This document shows, one piece after another, positions 18,644 through 27,007 of a stretch of 64,000 nt of DNA (positions within the stretch are counted from its first letter, which is position 1; the number at the start of each line of letters is the position of its first letter). A program made the translations under genes and the position numbers. The notes beneath the pieces are model-generated. The model worked only from the letters and a program-made list of their open reading frames with translations. It had not been told where the DNA came from and searched no databases. The stretch comes from Aporhodopirellula aestuarii. Lineage in GTDB: Bacteria > Planctomycetota > Planctomycetia > Pirellulales > Pirellulaceae. The stretch is from NCBI RefSeq assembly GCF_023701485.1, contig NZ_JAMQBK010000078.1, positions 1 through 64,000 of the forward strand, written 5' to 3'.

Positions 18644-19503
18644 TGCTCTCTCTCGCTGTCAAGCTGCTCGCCCAAAACGACACCACGCTGCCCCCACCCG
18701 AGACGACATCGATGTGGGACATCGTTACCAGCGGTGGCTGGCCAGGAATGGTCATCCTATTGGTGTTGGTGTCGCTCAGCATTGCGGCGGTGTACCTCGT
18801 CATCGATCAATTCATTTCGCTGCGGCGTGCGGACATCATTCCAGACGGACTGACCAATGAAGTCGCCACGGCGCTTCGCGAGTCACGCTGGTCGGATGCC
18901 GAGACGGCGCTCCGCAATCGCCCCAGTGTTCTGGCGGGTGTGATTTCACTGGCACTCTCCAACCGCGAGTTCGGATGGTCTGAGATGGAAAAAGCCGTCG
19001 AAGATTCGCTCGTCGATCGGTCCGCACAAATGCACCGACGGATCGATTATCTCTCGATGATTGCCAACCTGTCGCCGATGGTCGGGCTACTCGGTACTGT
19101 GACAGGCATGATTTTTGCGTTTCGCCAAGTTGCTGCGACGCGTGGTGCGGCCGGCGCCGGCGATTTGGCTGAAGGGATTTATCAAGCACTTGTCACCACC
19201 GTGGGTGGACTGATTGTCGCGATTCCTGCATTGGCGGCGTCGGGAATCCTACGAGCTCGTGTTGACGAACTATTATCGGAAGTCACCCGACACACCGAAC
19301 GGGCCCTTTCGCCTCTTCGACGACGAACCGCTCCCGGAGCATCTGCCTCAGGTTCACCGAGCCGCGTCGTCCCGGTCGCTCCGGCACAAATGAAAGGGAC
19401 TAAAATCAGTTCGATCGACAACACCGCAGGCCCCCCGCCCGCGGTTCCATCCGACCCATCAACCACTCACCCGCCTCGAACCCGATCACGCAAATCGACA
19501 TGA
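18643..19503 (+). CDS. MotA/TolQ/ExbB-family proton channel protein
   Basis: A 286-aa inner-membrane protein of the MotA/TolQ/ExbB family, which builds proton-driven channels powering rotary or pulling machines across the envelope. TM1 lies at about residues 33-55. The conserved region from about 115 to 225 shows the family signature LSPMVGLLGTVTGMIFAF and a second TM around TTVGGLIVAIPALAASG. A Pro-rich cytoplasmic tail ends the protein. It starts in the stop codon of GTPase B and overlaps the next gene by four bases. The usual ExbD/TolR/MotB partner is not encoded alongside, which is unusual. Confidence 0.9.
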   Translation: MLSLAVKLLAQNDTTLPPPETTSMWDIVTSGGWPGMVILLVLVSLSIAAVYLVIDQFISLRRADIIPDGLTNEVATALRESRWSDAETALRNRPSVLAGVISLALSNREFGWSEMEKAVEDSLVDRSAQMHRRIDYLSMIANLSPMVGLLGTVTGMIFAFRQVAATRGAAGAGDLAEGIYQALVTTVGGLIVAIPALAASGILRARVDELLSEVTRHTERALSPLRRRTAPGASASGSPSRVVPVAPAQMKGTKISSIDNTAGPPPAVPSDPSTTHPPRTRSRKST

Positions 19504-20126
19504 ATGGATTCCACCGCGGTTTAGCCGGCCGCCACTTACGAAACGGATTGCTCGTCTTCGTTTCGGTCGCCTCAGTTGGCATAGCCGGAGCCCAACCGCC
19601 GTCGACGGTCCCCACGATTCCCGGAACAATCCCGCTCTCTGAAATCCCTGAACCGATTACGCCGGAACCGGATCCCGCCGCGGCCGACAAGATTCAGCAA
19701 GCCCTGCAAGGCGAGACGCCTCCGACGCCGCCCGGCGTACTCAGCGACGTGATCGACATCATTCGCCAACAAGGCAGCGTTCTGGACGGATCGAGCCTCG
19801 ACCCTCGTTACGGCGATCCGCTCGTCCCGGGAGAAAATCCGACCGACAACGCCCCGAAGGCGACGAGACAACCAACCCAAACGGCGAGCCCGTTCGTAGT
19901 GACAGCCGAATCGTTGTTACAGTCGGCGCGGATGCTCGAATCCCTTCCCACCGCGGCGTTCGCCCCCGCAACTCTTCAATCCATCCCCACCACCGTCCCC
20001 GACCAGACCCCACCAAAACGTCGCCGAGACTCGGCACTCCCGATCGCCGAACTCGTCCGCCAAATGCGACTTCACGCGACACGATTGTTGGTGCGTGAGT
20101 TCCCTGAAGCGGTCAATCCCCAGTAA
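19500..20126 (+). CDS. Secreted Pro/Thr-rich protein of the GTPase operon
   Basis: A 208-aa exported protein without recognised domains. The N-terminus carries a Sec signal (GLLVFVSVASVGIAGAQ) and then a long proline/threonine/alanine-rich region of low complexity. A short helical C-terminus (IAELVRQMRLHATRLLVREF) is the only part that looks folded. Its start overlaps the TolQ-like gene by four bases, so it is co-translated with the channel. It may be the periplasmic partner that replaces ExbD, but it has no visible peptidoglycan-binding domain. The next gene follows after eight bases. Confidence 0.65.
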   Translation: MNGFHRGLAGRHLRNGLLVFVSVASVGIAGAQPPSTVPTIPGTIPLSEIPEPITPEPDPAAADKIQQALQGETPPTPPGVLSDVIDIIRQQGSVLDGSSLDPRYGDPLVPGENPTDNAPKATRQPTQTASPFVVTAESLLQSARMLESLPTAAFAPATLQSIPTTVPDQTPPKRRRDSALPIAELVRQMRLHATRLLVREFPEAVNPQ

Positions 20127-20134
20127 AAACCTAC

Positions 20135-22498
20135 ATGCCCGATCATTCAACTCGTTCATTCATCGCTCGCAGGCCTTGGACTGTGGCGGCGGTCGCCGTC
20201 AGTGTGCTCATCGCCGGTGGAGTGATGGCGGACTACTTTCGCGGACTTCCCCCCGACGCGGTCGCTACATTTGTCGGCCGTGACACCTGCGTGCAATGCC
20301 ACGAGACCGAAATGCACGCGTTCACCGGGTCGCATCACGACCTCGCGATGGACGTCGCCACCGACGAAACCGTGCTCGGCGATTTCAATAACGTCACGTT
20401 TGTAAACGATGGCATTAGAAGTCGCCTGTATCGCGATGGCGATCGGTTCATGATTTACACCGAAGGACCGAGCGGTGAAATGGAAGACTTCGAAGTCAAA
20501 TACGTCTTTGGCGTCGATCCGCTTCAACAATACATGGTGGAGTTCGACCGAGATAAAAACACCGCCGAAGACGAAGTCGGTCGCGTTCAGGTGCTGAGAA
20601 TCAGCTGGGACGTTCACCGCAAAGAATGGTTCTACTTGCGTCCGCCAGACGTCAAGGAAAAACTCAAACCCGATGATCCGTTGCATTGGACCGGCGTGGC
20701 ACAACGTTGGCAAACCATGTGCGCCGAATGCCATAGCACGAATCTCAAACGGAACTATGACGTCGCAACTCAGCGATATCACACCACGTTCTCCGAAATC
20801 GACGTCAGTTGCGAAGCCTGCCACGGGCCCGCAAGTTTGCATGTCGAGATGGCGAACAGCAACTCGCTATTCTGGGATCGACATCGCGGCTACGGGCTCG
20901 TCAATCTCAAGACCGTCGACACCACACCGCAAATTGAAACATGCGCCCCCTGCCACAGTCGTCGTGGTGTGCTCGATGGCACGATGACTCCAGGAGCATC
21001 TTATTGCAATCATTACAGCCTGGAACTCCTGCGCAGCGACACGTACCACGATGATGGTCAGATCAAGGATGAGGTTTACGTGTATGGCTCGTTCATCCAG
21101 AGCAAGATGTATCACAATGGCATCCGGTGCACCGATTGCCATGATCCACACTCACTCGATCTCAAACACCCCGGCAACGAAACTTGCACCTCCTGCCACC
21201 AACACGCCGCAGGAAAATATGACGTTCCCTCGCACCACCATCATGCCGTGGGTACTGAAGGGGCGATGTGTGTGAACTGCCACATGCCACACACAACATA
21301 CATGGCCGTTGACCCACGTCGTGATCATAGCTTCCGAGTACCAAGGCCTGACTTATCGGTTGAACTCAAAACCCCAAATGCGTGCAGCGGTTGCCATGTC
21401 GAAGACCAACGCGAATCGCTTCCCGCCGAGGTCGCCGAAGAACTCAAACTCTATCAAGACTGGTTGCTCGCCGCCGCGGAAGGCAATGAGGCAGTGGCCG
21501 AAGCGATCCGCAAAACCGATCGATGGTGCGATGAAGCCTGTGACAAGTGGTACGGTCCCGAGAGATTGAAGCCGCCTCATTACGCAGAGGCTCTCGCCGC
21601 ACTTCGTTCGGGTGATCGTTCGGGAGTCACCAAAGCCCTCCGATTGGTCGCGGGTTCCAGCGCCCCCGCTAAAGAGGCGTTGACTCCCGTCATCGCGCGT
21701 GCCACCGCGCTCGATGAATTGGTGCAACGAGGTCATGTCGAAGCTGCGCAGGCGGCTAAACAATTGATTGTTGAAAACGAGCAATCGCCTGACTCGGTTC
21801 ACCCGATTTTGCTGGCCACCGCCGCTCGAACCATCGGAATGTTAGGCGGAAACGTTATCGATCCGGTTGAGGTCGAGAAAACACTCTATCCGTTGATCAA
21901 AGATCCTTCACGACTCGTCCGCAGCGAAGCCGCACGTGGAATCGTCAATGGTGGCGCCTACACAAGAGTGTCGGGTAAGAAACGCCAAGACCTGGACCAG
22001 GTGCTCGCCGACGTCAAAGACGAACTGATGTTTGCGTCGGATCGTGCCGGCGCGCACATGGGTTGGGCGATGCTCAGCGAACAGCGTGGGCAATGGGCCG
22101 AAGCGATCCGCTCCTACAGCAATGCGATGCGAGTGGAACCCGGGACCACGGGCCCGCGCACCAACCTCGCCGCGTTGCTGGATCGATTAGTCGAAATGGC
22201 GGCCGAAAACAATACGGCTCGAGAAGTACTGCAGGCCGTCGGCGGAGAAGAAGGGATCGAGGGTGTGCAGAAAAAAATCTCACAACTGCGACGCGAAGAA
22301 TTACCCCTTCTCGCCCGTGATGCGGAACTCGCCCCCGACATTGCGGACCTGCAGTATCGATATGGCCTAGCGTTGTATCTGTCGGGTGATTTGCCCGCAG
22401 CTCGAAAACAATTACAACGTGCTGCTGAGTTAGCCCCTGATGTGGAACTTTTTGGCACCGCATTAAGGATGCTCGACGAACATATGAAGAATCAGTAA
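20135..22498 (+). CDS. Eight-heme cytochrome c with TPR-like C-terminus
   Basis: A 787-aa protein with an N-terminal membrane anchor (about residues 12-32) and eight CxxCH heme-binding motifs in the first 430 residues (CVQCH, CAECH, CEACH, CAPCH, CTDCH, CTSCH, CVNCH, CSGCH). The rest is helical and repeat-like: a HEAT-like part followed by TPR-type units (WAEAIRSYSNAMRVEPG, GDLPAARKQLQRAAELAP). The heme part resembles cytochrome c554-type multiheme proteins of planctomycetes. Electron transfer in the periplasm or paryphoplasm is expected; the redox partner is unknown. It follows the GTPase/TolQ operon by eight bases on the same strand and is probably co-transcribed. Confidence 0.9.
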   Translation: MPDHSTRSFIARRPWTVAAVAVSVLIAGGVMADYFRGLPPDAVATFVGRDTCVQCHETEMHAFTGSHHDLAMDVATDETVLGDFNNVTFVNDGIRSRLYRDGDRFMIYTEGPSGEMEDFEVKYVFGVDPLQQYMVEFDRDKNTAEDEVGRVQVLRISWDVHRKEWFYLRPPDVKEKLKPDDPLHWTGVAQRWQTMCAECHSTNLKRNYDVATQRYHTTFSEIDVSCEACHGPASLHVEMANSNSLFWDRHRGYGLVNLKTVDTTPQIETCAPCHSRRGVLDGTMTPGASYCNHYSLELLRSDTYHDDGQIKDEVYVYGSFIQSKMYHNGIRCTDCHDPHSLDLKHPGNETCTSCHQHAAGKYDVPSHHHHAVGTEGAMCVNCHMPHTTYMAVDPRRDHSFRVPRPDLSVELKTPNACSGCHVEDQRESLPAEVAEELKLYQDWLLAAAEGNEAVAEAIRKTDRWCDEACDKWYGPERLKPPHYAEALAALRSGDRSGVTKALRLVAGSSAPAKEALTPVIARATALDELVQRGHVEAAQAAKQLIVENEQSPDSVHPILLATAARTIGMLGGNVIDPVEVEKTLYPLIKDPSRLVRSEAARGIVNGGAYTRVSGKKRQDLDQVLADVKDELMFASDRAGAHMGWAMLSEQRGQWAEAIRSYSNAMRVEPGTTGPRTNLAALLDRLVEMAAENNTAREVLQAVGGEEGIEGVQKKISQLRREELPLLARDAELAPDIADLQYRYGLALYLSGDLPAARKQLQRAAELAPDVELFGTALRMLDEHMKNQ

Positions 22499-22548
22499 CG
22501 ATTCTAATAGGCTTCGATTTCTTACCTTCAAGCGATACACTGCGACTC

Positions 22549-23619
22549 ATGCTTCACGCGATCATCATGGCAGGCGGCAGCGGCACCCGTTTCTGGCCCG
22601 CTTCCCGCCGAGCGACCCCTAAGCAATTACTGCCTCTTGCAGGCGATTGCTCGATGATACAAGCCACCCGTGCTCGACTCGGCGCGGTCACGCCCGCTGA
22701 GCGGACGTACGTGATCACGTCCAAATCCTTGGTCGCCCCGATCGCCGAACAACTGCCTGAACTGCGTGAAGCGAACATTGTCGGTGAACCTTGCCGACGC
22801 GACACCGCTCCTTGTGTCGGATTGGCTGCGGTATTAGTCGCCGCTGAAGACCCTGACGCCATGATGCTGGTCTGCCCCTCCGATCACGTGATCGAGCAGC
22901 ACGATCGGTTTGCCGAAGCGATCCAACGCGGCGAAGCGGTTTTGAACGAACACCCTGACGCGATCATCACGTTTGGGATCCGACCGTCTTACCCAGCGGA
23001 ATCGTTTGGGTATATCCAACAAGGAAAACAACTCGCCCGTCACGACGCATTCGCGGTCGAGTGTTTTCGCGAAAAACCAAACGCAGAGACAGCGAAGGAA
23101 TATGTCGATGCGGGAACGTTTTTGTGGAACTCGGGAATCTTCCTGTGGCGTGCCCAAACGATCCTGGATGCGCTCGCCAAGCACGAACCAGAAATGCACG
23201 CCCATCTGCAGAACATCGCCAATGCGATCGGAACCCCGGATTACGACGAAACGCTGCAACGCGAATTTGAAGCGATCGACGGAAAATCCGTCGATTACGC
23301 CGTGATGGAGCGTCACTCCGAAGTCGTCGTCATCGAAGCACCGTTCGACTGGGACGATGTCGGAAGCTGGCAGGCGGTCTCGCGACTGCACCCGCACGAC
23401 GATCACGGCAACGCGGTCGTCGGCTCCCACATCGGAATCGATTCCAAAAACTGCATCATCCACGCGACCCCGGGACACACGATCGTGACGATCGACACTG
23501 AAGACCTGATCGTGGTGCAAACCGCGGACGCGACTTTGGTTGCCCCCCGCACCAGCGAAGAGCGGGTTCGCGAGGCCGTTGCTCAACTCAATCGCCGCGA
23601 AATGACGGATTTGATGTAG
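22549..23619 (+). CDS. manC: Mannose-1-phosphate guanylyltransferase
   Basis: Makes GDP-mannose from mannose-1-phosphate and GTP for polysaccharide and glycoprotein synthesis. The nucleotidyltransferase signature is at the N-terminus (IIMAGGSGTRFWPASR, then PKQLLPL). CPSDHVI carries the metal-binding Asp. FREKP and FLWNSGIFLW form the sugar-binding region, and VIEAPFDWDDVGSW is the typical ManC end of the catalytic domain. At 356 aa it is the single-domain type without the C-terminal isomerase. It starts 50 bp after the cytochrome gene. Confidence 0.95.
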   Translation: MLHAIIMAGGSGTRFWPASRRATPKQLLPLAGDCSMIQATRARLGAVTPAERTYVITSKSLVAPIAEQLPELREANIVGEPCRRDTAPCVGLAAVLVAAEDPDAMMLVCPSDHVIEQHDRFAEAIQRGEAVLNEHPDAIITFGIRPSYPAESFGYIQQGKQLARHDAFAVECFREKPNAETAKEYVDAGTFLWNSGIFLWRAQTILDALAKHEPEMHAHLQNIANAIGTPDYDETLQREFEAIDGKSVDYAVMERHSEVVVIEAPFDWDDVGSWQAVSRLHPHDDHGNAVVGSHIGIDSKNCIIHATPGHTIVTIDTEDLIVVQTADATLVAPRTSEERVREAVAQLNRREMTDLM

Positions 23620-23622
23620 CGC

Positions 23623-23650
23623 GTGCCTTGGTGAGCTGGTGCCTTGGTGA
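23623..23650. repeat. Short direct repeat, period 16
   Basis: The 12-base unit gtgccttggtga occurs at 23623-23634 and again at 23639-23650, just after the manC stop. It may be a slippage product or a protein-binding site. A small hairpin (ccccg...cgggg) follows about 45 bases later without a T-tract. Confidence 0.5.
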
Positions 23651-23752
23651 CACAATCCACGCATCCGATACACTTAGCTATTCCAAATCGCCCCGAGCAC
23701 ACCTGCGGGGAGCGATCATTTAGTCCAAATTAGATTTAAAAGCACGTTCGAA

Positions 23753-24259
23753 TTGTCTGATCACCCCCCCGAAGAACCGGCTACGCCCGACGACTCTACC
23801 GCTGATGAACGCGCCGCTGCGGCGGAAAAATACTCCCCTCGTGGCAACCCCATGGAAACGGCGAGTCGCGCCATCCGGCCGCACGGACTCGACGACGCGA
23901 AGAAACTCGCAACCGAGGCAGCCCGCGTTGCCATCGAGAACAACGGCCAAGACGTACTCGTTCTCGATATCAGCGGGCAGTCCGCCGAATTCGATTTCTT
24001 TGTCATCGCCACCGGAACCAGCCGCCGGCAATTGCACGCGATTAGCGAACAAATCGATGATGCCCTGGAAAAAGGCATGGGCGACCACCGGATGGGCATC
24101 GAAGGCTACCAAGAAAGTAGCTGGATCGTGCTCGATTACGGGAGCCTCGTCGTCCATCTCTTCGATGAAGAAACGCGTGAATATTATGACCTTGAGTCAT
24201 TGTGGGCCGACGGAATCGTGATCCCACTCGAGGATCTGGGCCTGACGCCGAACGAATAG
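23753..24259 (+). CDS. rsfS: Ribosomal silencing factor RsfS
   Basis: Binds ribosomal protein L14 and blocks joining of the ribosomal subunits when nutrients are low. The RsfS/YbeB domain covers about residues 45-160 and shows VLDISGQSAEFDFFVIATGTS and the downstream SSWIVLDYGSLVVHLF and REYYDLESLW signatures. The protein is 168 aa, longer than the usual 105-120, because of a charged, probably disordered N-terminal extension. TTG 23753 is the given start; ATG 23852 would remove most of that extension. It is followed by argS on the same strand. Confidence 0.93.
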   Translation: MSDHPPEEPATPDDSTADERAAAAEKYSPRGNPMETASRAIRPHGLDDAKKLATEAARVAIENNGQDVLVLDISGQSAEFDFFVIATGTSRRQLHAISEQIDDALEKGMGDHRMGIEGYQESSWIVLDYGSLVVHLFDEETREYYDLESLWADGIVIPLEDLGLTPNE

Positions 24260-24403
24260 TCATTCGGCGAGCACCGCCTCGCATTTGGTTTGAGTTGAAC
24301 ATCCGTACCGCGGATGCTCTGTCATCGACCGGCCTCACCAATGAATGAGACTTGGGTCGACCGGCCACCTTTCTAACCTTCTCACCGCAATCACATAACT
24401 TCG

Positions 24404-26419
24404 ATGAATCTATCCGCGTTACTTCGGAAGCGGTTCCACGCCGCGCTCACAGAACTTACCGATCAACCGGACGAGTACGCGGGCATGATCCGTGTCGCAG
24501 CGGATCCGAAGTTTGGCGATTACCAATCTAACGCCTGCATGCCTCTGGGCAAAAAGGTCGGCCAATCCCCCCGCGATGTCGCCGCCAAACTCGTCGACAC
24601 GCTGCAGGCCGACGACATCTGCGAAGCACCCGAGATCGCCGGTCCGGGATTCATTAACCTCAAACTGCGTGATGAGTTCCTATCCAAAACGCTGGCCGAT
24701 ATGCTCAGCGATGACCGCGTGGGTGTCAGCGTCACGTCGGATCCCGAAACGATCGTCATCGATTACTCGAGTCCCAATGTCGCCAAACCGATGCACGTCG
24801 GGCACATTCGCAGCACCGTCATCGGCAACGCATTGGCCGAAACACTCCGTTTCGTCGGCCACAACGTCATCACCGATAATCACCTCGGCGATTGGGGCAC
24901 CCAATTCGGCATCATCATCTATGGCTACAAACATTTTGGTGATCCAGATGTCGTCGCCGCCAACCCAGTCCCTGAGCTGGCGAGCCTCTATCGACTTACG
25001 AATCAGTTGATTGAGTATCAAAAAGCCAAAGCATCGCTACCCAAACTCAGCGAAAAACTAGCTGAAGCGGAATCGAACGCGAAAACAGAAGCGGATGCCG
25101 CCGCCGCAATTGAGTCGGACGAAAAGGCATCCCCAAAAGACAAGAAAAAGGCACGCAAGTCCGCCGAAGCGGCACTGCGTCGCGTCGAATCCGCCAAAGC
25201 CGATATCCAATCAACTCAGGCCAAAATCGCCGAAGTTGATAACGACTCCAAACTTGCCGCACTCGCCGCTGAACACCAAGATGTCCCCGCCGCAGTCCTG
25301 CGAGAAACCGCGAAACTGCATGAAGGTGATGCCGAAAACCGTGAGTTATGGGAGAAGTTTCTTCCGCACTGCAAGGACGAAATCAACCGGATCTATGATC
25401 GACTCGGCGTTACGTTTGATCACACGCTCGGTGAAAGCTTCTATCACGATCGACTGCCAGGCGTGGTCGAAATGCTCGACCGACTTGGCTTGACCACCAA
25501 GAGCGACGGCGCCGTGTGCGTGTTTCTGGATGGTTTTGATAGCCCGATGATCATTCAAAAGCGAGACGGGGCTTACTTATATGCGACCACCGACTTGGCA
25601 ACCTTGCAGTATCGACATGAGGTATTCGGGTGCGACCGAATTCTTTATGTGGTCGACTCTCGGCAAAGCGAACACTTTGATAAGTTTTTCGCCATGGCGG
25701 GTCCGCTCGGCATGGAAAATATAGAGCTGGTGCACGTTTCATTTGGTACCGTTTTAGGTAAAGACGGCCGGCCCATGAAAACCCGTAGTGGGTCATTGAT
25801 CGGCTTGGAAAGCTTGCTAAATGACGCTGTCGCACGGGCAAAAGACGTTGTCTGCAATCCAGAACGCCTTGCCACCATGTCCCCGCCCATGGGGGAAGAT
25901 GAACAGAATAGTATCGCCGAAGTGGTGGGTATGGGGGCGATCAAGTACGCGGACTTGTCCCATCATCGAACCAGCGACTACCGTTTTGATGTTGATAAGA
26001 TGGTCGCGTTAGAAGGAAATACGGCGACCTACATGCAGTATTCTTACGCTCGAACGCAAAGTATTTTGCGACGGGTCGCGGAAGAACAAAATATCGACAG
26101 CATTGAGGATTGGATTACAGAGAACATCACGGTTGATGATCTGCAACTGCGGGAGCCCGCAGAACGAGCACTCTCGATCGCACTCATCCGATTTGAGGAA
26201 GCCCTGGAAGGCGTGGTTGCTGGCTACACCCCAAACCAACTATGCGATTACCTGTTTGATACTGCAAAGGCATACAGCACCTTTAACGAAGCGTGTCGGG
26301 TTCTTGGAAACACAGACCCTGTGATCCTTAAAACCCGACTCGCCTTAGTGGTACTCACCGGACGTGTTATCAAACAAGGTTTACGATTGCTCGGAATCGG
26401 CGTTTGTGATCGCATGTAA
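24404..26419 (+). CDS. argS: Arginyl-tRNA synthetase with coiled-coil insertion
   Basis: Class I aminoacyl-tRNA synthetase charging tRNA-Arg. It has the ArgS N-terminal additional domain (1-105), the HIGH-type motif HVGH at 131-134, the catalytic Rossmann fold, KSGxx-region residues (GKDGRPMKTRSG) and the anticodon-binding domain ending in GIGVCDRM. It is 671 aa versus about 550-580 typically. The extra length is a Lys/Ala/Glu-rich segment at residues 208-300 (25025-25304), predicted to be a helical hairpin placed within the catalytic domain. The last third (from about 25550) reads slightly more AT-rich than the first. It is surely functional; the insertion's role is unknown. Confidence 0.96.
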   Translation: MNLSALLRKRFHAALTELTDQPDEYAGMIRVAADPKFGDYQSNACMPLGKKVGQSPRDVAAKLVDTLQADDICEAPEIAGPGFINLKLRDEFLSKTLADMLSDDRVGVSVTSDPETIVIDYSSPNVAKPMHVGHIRSTVIGNALAETLRFVGHNVITDNHLGDWGTQFGIIIYGYKHFGDPDVVAANPVPELASLYRLTNQLIEYQKAKASLPKLSEKLAEAESNAKTEADAAAAIESDEKASPKDKKKARKSAEAALRRVESAKADIQSTQAKIAEVDNDSKLAALAAEHQDVPAAVLRETAKLHEGDAENRELWEKFLPHCKDEINRIYDRLGVTFDHTLGESFYHDRLPGVVEMLDRLGLTTKSDGAVCVFLDGFDSPMIIQKRDGAYLYATTDLATLQYRHEVFGCDRILYVVDSRQSEHFDKFFAMAGPLGMENIELVHVSFGTVLGKDGRPMKTRSGSLIGLESLLNDAVARAKDVVCNPERLATMSPPMGEDEQNSIAEVVGMGAIKYADLSHHRTSDYRFDVDKMVALEGNTATYMQYSYARTQSILRRVAEEQNIDSIEDWITENITVDDLQLREPAERALSIALIRFEEALEGVVAGYTPNQLCDYLFDTAKAYSTFNEACRVLGNTDPVILKTRLALVVLTGRVIKQGLRLLGIGVCDRM

Positions 26420-26454
26420 CTGCGCTGATTAGGCTTGGTTTATATATAAGGCAA

Positions 26455-26482
26455 TTGACAAACATCGCGTTTTGCCTATTTT
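26455..26482 (+). promoter_or_regulatory. Sigma-70-like promoter for the 26578 gene
   Basis: Consensus -35 TTGACA at 26455-26460 and a -10-like TATTTT at 26477-26482 are separated by 16 bases in an AT-rich pocket (26438-26500) that stands out from the GC-rich surroundings. Transcription would start about 26490 and give an 88-base leader before the ATG at 26578. Confidence 0.55.
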
Positions 26483-26577
26483 TACCCTAGTCCTTCCTGT
26501 ACAAAGGGAATATTACGCAACGGCACGAATGCTATGACAGCGTAAACCCTTGCAAAAACTACTGACTGAAAGAAAAC

Positions 26578-26940
26578 ATGGCCAAAAAGAAAAGCGACGG
26601 CGTTAATAAGTCACAAGCGATCCGTGATTACTACGCCGCCAACCCTAAAGCGAAGCCGATGGAAGTTGCCGAAGCGATGAAGGCTCAAGGCATCAATGTC
26701 ACGGCTCAATTCGTTAGCACCGTAAAATCGAACTCGAAGAAGAGCAAAACCACCCGCGGGCGTGCATCGGCCAAAAAGTCCGTTGCGAAGAAACCTGCAA
26801 AGCGTGCAACACGCGCCAGCAAAGCGACGAGCGAAGTTTCGCTCGATTCACTCCTGAACGCCAAGAAGTTGGTTGAAGAAATGGGCGGCGTCGAAGGCGC
26901 CCGCAACGCGTTGAGCGTTCTCGAACAATTAATGGACTGA
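26578..26940 (+). CDS. Small basic protein, candidate nucleoid-associated
   Basis: A 120-aa lysine-rich protein. Residues 10-52 form a compact helical domain (NKSQAIRDYYAANPKAKPME onward) reminiscent of small DNA-binding winged-helix units. Residues 53-85 are a Lys/Arg/Ala/Ser tail like histone H1 or HU extensions. Residues 90-120 form an amphipathic helix (LLNAKKLVEEMGGVEGARNA) suited to oligomerisation. It has its own near-consensus promoter and a strong terminator, suggesting an abundant monocistronic product. A nucleoid-associated role is inferred from composition; it resembles conserved unannotated planctomycete proteins. Confidence 0.75.
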   Translation: MAKKKSDGVNKSQAIRDYYAANPKAKPMEVAEAMKAQGINVTAQFVSTVKSNSKKSKTTRGRASAKKSVAKKPAKRATRASKATSEVSLDSLLNAKKLVEEMGGVEGARNALSVLEQLMD

Positions 26941-26976
26941 ATTCGGCTGAAGCTAATGCCGAATCGATCACGATTG

Positions 26977-27007
26977 AAAAGCGGAGATAAACATCTCCGC
27001 TTTTTTT
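26977..27007 (+). terminator. Bidirectional intrinsic terminator
   Basis: A perfect 8-bp stem (gcggagat 26981-26988, atctccgc 26993-27000) with loop aaac is followed by seven T on the plus strand. Four A precede it, giving a weaker T-tract for the minus strand. It lies between convergent genes 26578 (+) and 27006 (-) and probably serves both. Confidence 0.88.

Noticed and set aside
22834-23673. 279-codon minus-strand open frame opposite manC
   Set aside because: Antisense to a clear manC with canonical motifs; its product is Asp/Arg/Val-rich with no recognisable domain, as expected for a shadow frame in GC-rich DNA.
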